Shown: in pieces, positions 1 to 6,344 of the stretch
How positions within the stretch are numbered: the first letter of the stretch is position 1
Layout: the number at the start of each line of letters is the position of its first letter
DNA from: JBBRUG01 sp038247995
Lineage (GTDB): Bacteria; Chloroflexota; Chloroflexia; Chloroflexales; Chloroflexaceae
Assembly: GCA_038247995.1 (NCBI GenBank)
Contig: JBBRUG010000101.1
Span: 1-17,472 of the forward strand
Length of the DNA: 17,472 nt
Reading direction: 5' to 3'
Position numbers and translations under genes: made by a program
The notes under the pieces: generated by a model
The model's input: the letters and a program-made list of their open reading frames with translations, nothing else
The model's database searches: none
What the model was told of the DNA's origin: nothing

Positions 1-1
1 C

Positions 2-208
2 GCCGGCGCCTGGCTGATGCGCCGCCACTACCCCGAGTTCACGCCGATCTGGTACAGCATCGCCGCGCTGGTCGGCTTCTCACGCGTGTATCTTGGCGTA
101 CACTACCCTGGCGACGTGATCGTTGGCGCGCTGAGCGGCAGCTTGATCGCCGAACTGGCCCACTGGTCGATCAACCAATCGCACAAGCGGGCGGAAGTTA
201 TCGGCTAG
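2..208 (+). CDS. PAP2-family phosphatase, C-terminal part (5' end outside window)
   Basis: The reading frame is open from the first bases of the window, so the gene starts upstream. The visible 68 or so residues contain the third PAP2 signature, S-R-x5-H-x3-D (SRVYLGVHYPGD), in which the His and Asp belong to the active site of type 2 phosphatidic acid phosphatases. A membrane segment (VIVGALSGSLIAEL) and a short basic tail follow. Family members hydrolyse phosphate monoesters or pyrophosphates of membrane lipids, such as phosphatidate or undecaprenyl pyrophosphate, on the outer face of the inner membrane; the substrate cannot be told from this fragment. It converges on the next gene, with a hairpin between them. 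Confidence 0.85.
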   Translation, partial: AGAWLMRRHYPEFTPIWYSIAALVGFSRVYLGVHYPGDVIVGALSGSLIAELAHWSINQSHKRAEVIG

Positions 209-242
209 CTTGTACTCGACGCTTCAGCGTCTGAGCACAAGC
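208..242. terminator. Hairpin between convergent genes, probable bidirectional terminator
   Basis: The arms GCTTGTACTCGACGC (208-222) and GCGTCTGAGCACAAGC (227-242) pair around a TTCA loop. There is one A-C-type mismatch and one bulged base. The hairpin begins at the last base of the PAP2 stop codon and ends 11 bp before the stop of the opposing gene, so it could end both transcripts. There is no clear T-run on either side, so classical intrinsic termination is not proven. Confidence 0.55.
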
Positions 243-253
243 ACGCCTGCCCG

Positions 254-562
254 CTATGCCTCCAGCCGATCTTGTGCGATCAGCGCCGCCACCAGCAACA
301 CCTCGTTGAACTTGTTCATATACCCAATCGGCTCGCGCAGGCCGAAGGCCACCCACAAGAAAATCGTCAGCAGCGTATAGCCAATCAGTGCCCAACGCAC
401 CTGGCGGCGCCGCCCGGCGAGCGCTGGGATTGGCGCGTAGAGCGCCCCCAACAACCCCAGATAACCTAGCCCGTTCAGAATGAAAACGATGTCGGGGAAT
501 AACAGGCTCATGTGGGTGATGGCCGTCCCCAGCGTCAACACAATGATTGCGATCCGTAACAT
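254..562 (-). CDS. Small four-helix membrane protein, function unknown
   Basis: This encodes 102 residues. I start it at ATG 562 because AGGAGAAACA stands directly before it; a start at 604 would add 14 residues without a ribosome site. The protein is almost entirely hydrophobic: helices at roughly residues 2-22, 25-46, 56-75 and 80-97, with a basic loop (GRRRQVR) near residue 50. I recognise the general type, a compact membrane protein common in Chloroflexota, but no function or catalytic motif. It is transcribed away from lemA, sharing an 88-bp intergenic region with it, and is followed by the hairpin at 208-242. Confidence 0.7.
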   Translation of the reverse strand: MLRIAIIVLTLGTAITHMSLLFPDIVFILNGLGYLGLLGALYAPIPALAGRRRQVRWALIGYTLLTIFLWVAFGLREPIGYMNKFNEVLLVAALIAQDRLEA

Positions 563-599
563 TGTTTCTCCTGGTGTAACCCTCGTGCCACGTCCTGCG

Positions 600-607
600 T
601 ACAATAC
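600..607 (-). promoter_or_regulatory. Possible extended -10 element for the 102-residue membrane protein
   Basis: Reading the minus strand, TATTGT (607-602) is preceded by TGG, giving an extended -10 element 39 bp before the ATG at 562. The opposite strand reads TACAAT (600-605) and could serve lemA. No convincing -35 was found for either direction, so this is a weak call. Confidence 0.3.
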
Positions 608-610
608 CAG

Positions 611-642
611 AGAAGTCAGGATTTAGGATTCAGAAGTCAGGA
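611..642. repeat. Direct repeat AGAAGTCAGGA, two copies 21 bp apart
   Basis: AGAAGTCAGGA occurs at 611-621 and again at 632-642, separated by TTTAGGATTC, itself a related word. The second copy supplies the Shine-Dalgarno of lemA (AGGAG, 639-643). The period is two helical turns, so it could be a binding site or simply a low-complexity expansion. Confidence 0.7.
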
Positions 643-650
643 GTGAGATC

Positions 651-1211
651 ATGGAAATCATCGTCGTCGTCATTCTCATCGTCGCCGCGCTGATCTTCTT
701 CGGAATGTACAACAGCCTGATCAGCCGGCGCAATCAGGTTGATCAGGCCTTCGCCAGTATTGACGTGATGCTCAAGCGCCGCCACGATCTGATTCCGAAC
801 TTGATCGCATCGGTGCAGGGCGCGATGCGCCACGAGCGCGAACTGCTCACCGAACTCACCGAACTGCGCACCCGCGCAATCAGCGGTGATGGCTCAGCGA
901 GCGATCGGGTGAACACCGAGAACCGGATCACCGACGCGATCGGGCGGCTGAATGTGGCTGTGGAAAATTACCCCGAGTTGCGCGCCAACGAGAATTTCTT
1001 GCAACTGCAAGCAGCGCTGAACGAAACCGAAGAGCAGATCTCGGCGGCGCGACGGGCCTACAATGCCAGCGTTACGGCCTACAATACCGCCATCCAGAGC
1101 GTGCCGACCAACCTGATTGCGAACATGATCGGCATGGAGCCGCGCACGCTTTTCAGCGCCAATGCGGCCGAACGCACGAATCCCGACGTCGCTCGCATGC
1201 TGCAGGGCTAA
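651..1211 (+). CDS. lemA: LemA family protein
   Basis: This encodes 186 residues with a single N-terminal membrane anchor (residues 2-19), then NSLISRRNQVDQAFASIDVMLKRRHDLIPNLIASV, the hallmark opening of LemA proteins, then a helical, coiled-coil-like domain. Length and layout are typical of the family. AGGAGTGAGATC precedes the ATG, fixing the start. LemA proteins are membrane-anchored helical bundles of unsettled biochemical role; in bacteria they are often encoded beside membrane proteins of the DUF3137, TPM or HtpX types. Here the stop codon overlaps the start of the DUF3137 gene (TAATG), so the two products are probably made together and may interact. Confidence 0.95.
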   Translation: MEIIVVVILIVAALIFFGMYNSLISRRNQVDQAFASIDVMLKRRHDLIPNLIASVQGAMRHERELLTELTELRTRAISGDGSASDRVNTENRITDAIGRLNVAVENYPELRANENFLQLQAALNETEEQISAARRAYNASVTAYNTAIQSVPTNLIANMIGMEPRTLFSANAAERTNPDVARMLQG

Positions 1212-2215
1212 TGATGCTTGCACCCACCGTTTCAGTCGACAATCTCGACGCCGAGCTTCTTGAGCCGATCCTCGACGCCCTGGAAGCACGGCGGCTGGAA
1301 GTACGCCGCCATGCCTTCGTCACTCTGCTCCAAGTGAGCGCTGTCGTTGTGGTCTGTGGCCTCGTGGTGTTAGCTTTCTTTCCGCCCGACTGGATCTTCC
1401 CGAGCGGTTTTGTGCTGTTGGCCCTGGGGATGATCGCCTTTGGCTGGCTCACCAATACCACCTGGACTGAGTATCGCAACGAGTTTAAGCGCGAAGTCAT
1501 CGGTCGGCTGATTCAACTGGTCGATCCCGCGTTACGCTACAACCCGACCGGCGGCATCCAGCGCAGCGATTTTAGCGCCAGCGGCCTCTATCGCCAGGGG
1601 ATCGACCGCTATAACGCGGAAGACCTCTTCTTTGGGCGGATCGGCGCCACCGATCTGCGCTTTTCCGAGGTTCACGCCGAGTATCGCCAGACGACCGGCA
1701 GCGGCAAGAACCGGCGGACGCGCTATGTGACGATCTTTCGGGGGATCTTCTTCATCGCCGACTTTCACAAGGACTTCAACGGCGAGACATATGTGCTGCC
1801 CGACCATACCGCCGATTGGGGCGGTGGCATCTTTGATCTGCTCCGCGATTGGGGCCACGCGTTAAGCGGCCGGCCCGGCGAGCCGGTGCGCCTCGAAGAC
1901 CCAACCTTCGAGCGCTACTTTAATGTGCATTCCACCGACCAGGTTGAGGCGCGCTACATCCTCTCGCTGAGTATGTTACAGCGCATGGTCGAGTTTCGCA
2001 CCAAGCTGAACACGCCAATTGCGATCGCCTTTGTCAATTCGCTGATCTACATTGGTATTCCCACCCGGAAGGATCACTTCGAGCCGCCTTCGATGTGGGC
2101 GCGCTCGGCCCGGCTCAACCTTGATGAGGTTGTCGCCTACCTCGAAGATGTGCGGATGGCCGCGGAGATCGTCGCCGACCTCAACCTGAACACGCGGATT
2201 TGGAGCAAGCAGTAG
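1211..2215 (+). CDS. DUF3137-like membrane protein, coupled to LemA
   Basis: This encodes 334 residues. The first ATG shares one base with the LemA stop codon; a second ATG follows at once (1214), and GCAGGG lies just upstream. After about 35 residues there are two membrane helices (about 37-57 and 63-82). A large soluble domain follows, containing GRIGATDLRFSEV and FRGIFFIADFHKDFNG, the pattern of DUF3137 proteins. The C-terminal third has IALSF-type strands and an amphipathic helix. The family is uncharacterised biochemically. Its coupling to LemA suggests a shared membrane complex, which is inference. The gene converges on the broken SDR gene across a long inverted repeat. Confidence 0.82.
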   Translation: MMLAPTVSVDNLDAELLEPILDALEARRLEVRRHAFVTLLQVSAVVVVCGLVVLAFFPPDWIFPSGFVLLALGMIAFGWLTNTTWTEYRNEFKREVIGRLIQLVDPALRYNPTGGIQRSDFSASGLYRQGIDRYNAEDLFFGRIGATDLRFSEVHAEYRQTTGSGKNRRTRYVTIFRGIFFIADFHKDFNGETYVLPDHTADWGGGIFDLLRDWGHALSGRPGEPVRLEDPTFERYFNVHSTDQVEARYILSLSMLQRMVEFRTKLNTPIAIAFVNSLIYIGIPTRKDHFEPPSMWARSARLNLDEVVAYLEDVRMAAEIVADLNLNTRIWSKQ

Positions 2216-2250
2216 GCCGGCGCGAACGCCTCTACCGCCGATCACTGATA

Positions 2251-2318
2251 AGGCCGCAGCATTCGCAGGGATGGCGCCGTGCATGGCAGCAGAGCGAGTA
2301 TGGCGAATGCTGCGGCCT
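2251..2318. repeat. Perfect 16-bp inverted repeat with 36-nt loop
   Basis: AGGCCGCAGCATTCGC (2251-2266) is the exact reverse complement of GCGAATGCTGCGGCCT (2303-2318). It fills the 107-bp gap between two convergent genes, ending 4 bp before the SDR stop codon. It could act as a bidirectional terminator. The absence of a T-run and the length of the loop also fit a REP-like dispersed palindrome. Confidence 0.8.
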
Positions 2319-2322
2319 GAAG

Positions 2323-3087
2323 TTAAACCGCCATCCAGCCGGCGTCCGCCGGAATGATCGCGCCGTTGATATACCGTGATGCATCAGAAGCCAGGAACAG
2401 CGCCAGCGCTGCAATATCGCCGGGTTCCAGCATCGCCGGGATGAGCGCCGAGAAGCTGCCCAAGCGGGCGGCGCCGGTTGGATCAATCCGGTCGCGCGGC
2501 ATCGTTTCAGCGATATTGGTCTTCGTTCCGCCTGGGCAGATCGCATTGCAGCGAACACCCTGCTACGTATACATCCAGGCCGTGTTGCGCGTCAGGCCGA
2601 TCAGGGCATGCTTAGAGGTTGTGTAGGCGGCGCCCGCCGCCGCCCCGCTAATGGCCGCCGTCGAAGCGATATTGATGATCGAACCGCTGCCCTGCCGGAT
2701 CATCTGCGGAACCGCCCGCCGGCTGGTGAACATCGGGCCGTCGAGGTTGATCCCAAGCACACGGCGCCAGATATCGTCCGCCAACTCGCCGACGCCCTGC
2801 ATGTAGTCCATCACACCCGCGTTGTTGCAGAGAATGTCGATCCGACCATAGGCGCTTACCGCGTGGTCGATCAACCCTTCAGCGATCTTCTGGTCGGCGA
2901 TATTCCCCTGGAGGCCGACGATAGCGCCGCCGTCGGCCTGGATGCCGGCAACGGCCTTGTTCAGACGTTCCTGATTCCAATCACCTGCGACAATCTTTGC
3001 GCCTTCCGCTGCAAAAAGCTGGGCCATGGCCAGCCCTATTCCAGAGGCGGCGCCGGTGATCACGGCGACTTTGCCTGCGAGTTGCAT
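2323..3087 (-). pseudogene. SDR-family NAD(P)-dependent dehydrogenase, interrupted by in-frame TAG
   Basis: Read through, the frame gives a normal-length 254-codon short-chain dehydrogenase/reductase. It has the TGAASGIG cofactor loop (residues 11-18), NNAG (88-91), catalytic Asn 114, Ser 142 and the Y155-x3-K159 pair. A TAG at 2563-2565 stands at codon 175. After it the same frame continues with QGVRCNAICPGG and runs to the family's usual end (ALFLASDASRYINGAIIPADAGW) and a TAA at 2323. One base change from CAG or AAG would create this stop. The 174-residue product would keep the catalytic residues but lose the substrate-binding and dimer-forming C-terminal third. Start 3087 is chosen for AAAGGATG upstream and the canonical MxLxGKVAVITG opening. 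It lies 78 bp downstream of the MFS gene. Confidence 0.85.
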
Positions 3088-3111
3088 CGTTGCATCCTTT
3101 CTTGTTATGAT

Positions 3112-3129
3112 GATGACGTCGTCGTCATC
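3112..3129. promoter_or_regulatory. Operator-like inverted repeat upstream of the SDR gene
   Basis: GATGACG (3112-3118) and CGTCATC (3123-3129) are perfect 7-bp arms around TCGT. They lie 25 bp before the SDR start, in the gap after the MFS gene. Size and placement suit a dimeric repressor site of TetR or MarR type. No regulator gene is adjacent, so this rests on the symmetry alone. Confidence 0.35.
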
Positions 3130-3165
3130 GAAAATCCCGGTCAACTTCTTAGCGCAACAGCCTGC

Positions 3166-4359
3166 TCAGCGGCCCCAGATCAGCGCCACCAGCGTTGCAA
3201 TGCCAAGCGCGACGCCGGAGAGCAGCAACCCCAGCGTTAAACCACCGGGAAGATCGGCGACGACGCCGGTGAGCGTCGGGCCGAGCAGTTGGCCGGTGGC
3301 GAAGAGCGCGACGGCGTGCGCCGTTACTGTCGGCACCCGTTCCACCGGTAAGACCACGCGAATCTGGTTGGTGACTGCCGTAACCGTGGCCAGGAAAGCG
3401 CCGCCAAAGAGGATTGCCGAGAGCAGGAAGCTCCAGGTATAGGGCGCTAGGGCGGGCAAAAAAGCCGCCACGGTGAGCGCCGCCAGTACCAGCACCAGCG
3501 AACGCGCCGGCGGCAACCGAACAATCAGCGGCCCCCAGGTGAACCCGCTCAACGCGGCGGAGATGCCGAGAACCAGCCAAAAAATCTGTACCGCCCCGGC
3601 GTCGGCGCCGAGCGATTGCAGAAAAGCGACGACGAAGGTCATATAGCCGATATAACCAATGCCATAAATGCCGAAAGCGGCAAGCGCCGGCCAGATCCGC
3701 TGGTAATCGGCCCAGGTGGCGGTAGCTTGGACCCGCTCCGGCGCCTGGCGCGACGCGGGCGTTGCACGGCGTAGCTGCGGCTCCATCAGTACCAGCGCCA
3801 CCAACCCACAGACACCCAGCACGATCCAGACGAACTGCCACCCGAAGTCCAAAGGTGCGCCCAACATGAGCGGTATACCGAGGCCCGACAGCGCAATGCC
3901 GATCCCGGGGCCACTATAGTAGACGCTGAGCGGCATGCCGCCCGCCGCTGTGCCGCCGCGCAGGAGCAGCACCGACGCGCCGCCGACGAAGATCAGCCCA
4001 CCGCCGAAGCCGTTGATCAGCCGCAGGAGGAAAAGCAGGGCGAAATCGCCGGTTAGCCCGAGCGCAATCAAACTCAGACTCGCCGCCCAGGTGCCGATCC
4101 GCAGGGTGCGCGCCGGACCAAGCCGGCTTACCGCCGGGCCGACAAACAGCGTGCCGATCAGATACCCGATCGCATTGGCGCTGTTGATTGCGCCAGCCTG
4201 GGCATAACTCCAGCCGAGATCGGCGCGCATTGGTTCGAGCAGCAGCGCATACGCAAAGCGCCCGAAGCCCAACCCCACCGCTCCGCCGAGGCTCAAAATG
4301 ACTGCAGCCCCAATTGCCGCCCGAACCGTACCTACCTTCGAAGGTTGTGCTGTTTGCAT
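3166..4359 (-). CDS. MFS transporter, YbfB/YjiJ-like
   Basis: This encodes 397 residues with about twelve hydrophobic helices. The N-terminal stretch GLGFGRFAYALLLEPMRADLGWSYAQAG followed by ANAIGYLIGTL is the signature of the YbfB/YjiJ branch of the major facilitator superfamily. Length is normal and no break is seen. A central loop (residues about 195-215, RRATPASRQAPERVQ) separates the two six-helix halves. The substrate is unknown for most members of this branch. The start at 4359 has AGCAGGG just upstream. It is the first gene of a probable minus-strand pair with the interrupted SDR; a dehydrogenase and an exporter or importer side by side suggest uptake and oxidation of a small metabolite, which is inference. 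Confidence 0.9.
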   Translation of the reverse strand: MQTAQPSKVGTVRAAIGAAVILSLGGAVGLGFGRFAYALLLEPMRADLGWSYAQAGAINSANAIGYLIGTLFVGPAVSRLGPARTLRIGTWAASLSLIALGLTGDFALLFLLRLINGFGGGLIFVGGASVLLLRGGTAAGGMPLSVYYSGPGIGIALSGLGIPLMLGAPLDFGWQFVWIVLGVCGLVALVLMEPQLRRATPASRQAPERVQATATWADYQRIWPALAAFGIYGIGYIGYMTFVVAFLQSLGADAGAVQIFWLVLGISAALSGFTWGPLIVRLPPARSLVLVLAALTVAAFLPALAPYTWSFLLSAILFGGAFLATVTAVTNQIRVVLPVERVPTVTAHAVALFATGQLLGPTLTGVVADLPGGLTLGLLLSGVALGIATLVALIWGR

Positions 4360-4496
4360 ACCCTGCTATGCTACTCCCGGTAGCGCCGCAGCGCCAGAGA
4401 CAATAGCCCGATCCGTGGGAACCAATGCGGTGCAGGTAACGTCAGAGAGGTAGTCTTGTTTGAAAGACGCCAGATTCCCATCGTAAGGAGCCAACA

Positions 4497-5453
4497 ATGC
4501 GGCAGTTCATGTTCCTCAGCACCCTGGTAGCGATGCTCCTCCTGACGGCGTGCGGCGGCGCGATGCCCGCTTCAGCGCCGAGCAACTCCGAAATGGAGGC
4601 GCCAGTGGCCGGCGCTCCCGCCTCACAGGCACCCGGCGGCGACGCAGCGATCGAGGAGGCCTACGACGAGGCCGCAGCGCGCGAGCCGGGCGACGTTAGC
4701 CAGAACCCGGCCCAACAGCAGCCGAGCGAACGCCTGGTGATCCGCAACGCCTACCTTACGATCGAAGTCGAGGCCGTCAGCGCCGTCGAAACCGCCATCC
4801 GCAATCGCGCTGAGCAACTCGGCGGTTATGTGGTAAGTGTGCAGACCAGCGGCAGCGACGAAAATCTACGCTCGACAATTGTTTTTCGGGTACCGTCCGA
4901 CCAGTTCGAGACGGCGCTGAGCGGCGTGGAAGGATTGGCGAACAAGGTCTTCTCGCGCAGTGTCAGCGGCGATGATGTGACCGAAGAGTTTGTCGATCTG
5001 GAATCGCGGTTGCGTAACCTCGAAGCTACCCGCGACCGGTTGCTCGATCTGTTGACCCGCGCAACGCGGGTGGAGGATGCGCTACAGGTGAACAGTGCGC
5101 TCACCGATGTGCAAGGCCAGATCGAGCAGATCCGCGGGCGGATGCAGTATCTTACGACCAGTGCGGCTTTCTCGACGATCAGTGTGGAACTGTCACCGGT
5201 GCCGCTCCCGCCGGCGATCGTGCAGGAAGATAGCTGGCAGCCGGTGACCGTGGCGCGCCAGGCGCTGGGGGATCTGGTGGAGTTTGGTCAGGGCATCCTT
5301 GAGGTAGGGATTGTATTCCTGGTCTGGTCGCCGGTCTGGTTGCCGCTGTTGCTGCTGGGGTTCTGGGGTTGGCGCCGGCTTATGCGCAGCCAGCACCCAC
5401 CAGTCCGCCGCCCGCCCACCACGCCTGCCGGGCCGGATCAGCCGGTAGCGTAG
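4497..5453 (+). CDS. DUF4349 lipoprotein with C-terminal membrane anchor
   Basis: This encodes 318 residues; AAGGAGCCAACA before the ATG fixes the start. Residues 1-19 form a lipoprotein signal ending in LTAC (Cys19 would be lipidated). A low-complexity Ala/Pro/Glu linker follows to about residue 75. The DUF4349 domain (about 78-235) opens with RLVIRNAYLTIEVEAV, contains the conserved RVPSDQFETAL and VTEEFVDLESRLRNLEATRDRLL, and includes a coiled coil at about 165-218. A membrane helix (about 270-292) and a basic Pro-rich tail end the protein. The family is found as membrane-anchored proteins in many bacteria and has no firm function. It is divergent from the MFS gene, with 137 bp between them in which I found no convincing promoter. 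Confidence 0.9.
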   Translation: MRQFMFLSTLVAMLLLTACGGAMPASAPSNSEMEAPVAGAPASQAPGGDAAIEEAYDEAAAREPGDVSQNPAQQQPSERLVIRNAYLTIEVEAVSAVETAIRNRAEQLGGYVVSVQTSGSDENLRSTIVFRVPSDQFETALSGVEGLANKVFSRSVSGDDVTEEFVDLESRLRNLEATRDRLLDLLTRATRVEDALQVNSALTDVQGQIEQIRGRMQYLTTSAAFSTISVELSPVPLPPAIVQEDSWQPVTVARQALGDLVEFGQGILEVGIVFLVWSPVWLPLLLLGFWGWRRLMRSQHPPVRRPPTTPAGPDQPVA

Positions 5454-5460
5454 TACGGAG

Positions 5461-5500
5461 CGGGAAAGCGGGAAAGCGGGAAAGCGGTAGGGCGGTAGGG
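5461..5500. repeat. Tandem octamer array: 3x CGGGAAAG then 2x CGGTAGGG
   Basis: Three exact copies of CGGGAAAG (5461-5484) are followed by two exact copies of CGGTAGGG (5485-5500), all in the same 8-bp register. The array begins 8 bp after the DUF4349 stop. The strand bias (no C or T except at fixed positions) and the two unit types suggest expansion by slippage. It may vary between strains. Confidence 0.88.
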
Positions 5501-5560
5501 CATAACATGCTTTACTGTTCTGCCGCTTGATCGTTTTCTGTGCGGGATGACACGCGGTCG

Positions 5561-5648
5561 TGTGATATAGCGCACGTTAGGCACGCTTTGGCGTCAAGCT
5601 TGCTGCACTTTTGACCGCCTAACTCACCCATGCTAGGCTCTTGTAGGC
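5561..5648 (+). promoter_or_regulatory. Promoter and putative regulatory motifs of the DUF305 gene
   Basis: TTGACC (5611-5616), a 17-bp spacer and TAGGCT (5634-5639) form a sigma-70-like promoter. TG one base before the -10 makes it an extended type. The word TAGGC or its complement recurs at 5578-5582, 5617-5621 (inverted), 5634-5638 and 5644-5648. The first two are part of a perfect GTTAGGC/GCCTAAC pair, and the last two are exactly 10 bp apart over the -10 region. A half-conserved CRP-like word, TGTGA-N6-GCACG, lies at 5561-5576. The pattern suggests repressor or activator binding at this promoter. Confidence 0.42.
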
Positions 5649-5700
5649 GCCCCAAGCAGGGGTGCCGTGCATACCGATACGAGTGGAAAAGGACAGTACA

Positions 5701-6294
5701 ATGCGTCTGAAGCGAACAGAGACGGTTTTTTTCGGCGTCCTTCTGGCGCTGCTGCTGGCAGCCTGTAGTGCCCCAGCGGCCCAAACCTCGACCGCGCCGA
5801 ATGCAGATACCATGGCCGGAATGGATCATAGCACGATGCCGAGTATGAGCGATGCGCCCTACGACGCAGCGTTCATCGACGGGATGATCCTGCATCATGA
5901 GGGCGCGATCATTATGGCCAACCAGGCCCTGGAGCAGGCTGAACGCCAGGCGATCAAGGATCTGGCAAACGAGATTGTCGGAGCCCAGGAAGGCGAAATC
6001 AGCCAGATGCAGGCCTGGCGCGCCGAGTGGTTTGCCGAGCTCGCTGCGACGGGCGGCATGGCAATGGACATGGGCCCGATGGCGGTGCCGGCCGGCGATG
6101 CGCCCTTCGACCAGCGCTTCATCCAGGCGATGATCCCGCACCACGTGGGCGCGATCGCCATGGCCCAAGATGCGCTGCAGAACGCCGAGCGGCAGGAGAT
6201 CAAAGACCTGGCGCAGGCGATTATCAGCGCGCAGGAGGCCGAGATCGCCCAGATGCGCCAGTGGCTCCAAGAATGGTATGGGATTGAGCAGTAG
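5701..6294 (+). CDS. DUF305 lipoprotein with two tandem ferritin-like halves
   Basis: This encodes 197 residues from ATG 5701, chosen because AAAAGGACAGTACA precedes it and a lipoprotein signal follows (LLLAAC, Cys22). Two homologous halves then repeat with 82-residue spacing. Each opens D-A-P-[YF]-D and contains M-I-x-H-H-x-G-A-I-x-MA (H65-H66 and H147-H148), then I-K-D-L-A and a Q-M-x-x-W segment. DUF305 is a four-helix fold related to ferritin-like proteins, and the His and Met residues are thought to bind metal; many members sit near copper-handling genes. A Met/His-rich linker (residues about 38-49 and 119-128) supports metal binding. It is followed 50 bp later by a two-component system on the same strand, which may respond to the same signal; that link is inference. 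Confidence 0.92.
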   Translation: MRLKRTETVFFGVLLALLLAACSAPAAQTSTAPNADTMAGMDHSTMPSMSDAPYDAAFIDGMILHHEGAIIMANQALEQAERQAIKDLANEIVGAQEGEISQMQAWRAEWFAELAATGGMAMDMGPMAVPAGDAPFDQRFIQAMIPHHVGAIAMAQDALQNAERQEIKDLAQAIISAQEAEIAQMRQWLQEWYGIEQ

Positions 6295-6344
6295 CGAGCA
6301 CCTGCGGCCTCAGGGCTAGCGGGTTGCTTGTCAGGAGGGCTATG

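Noticed and set aside
2563..2565. TAG as a recoded (pyrrolysine or suppressed) codon in the SDR gene
   Set aside because: Several intact genes in the window use TAG as their terminator, no PYLIS-like structure was seen, and SDR enzymes do not need such a residue at this site.
3149..3841. 230-codon open frame inside the MFS transporter gene on the same strand
   Set aside because: It is an out-of-frame shadow of the transporter, rich in Arg, Gly and Ala, with no ribosome site; the overlapping frame has clear membrane helices.
5461..5500. CRISPR-like array
   Set aside because: The units are contiguous 8-mers without spacers, so this is a simple tandem repeat.
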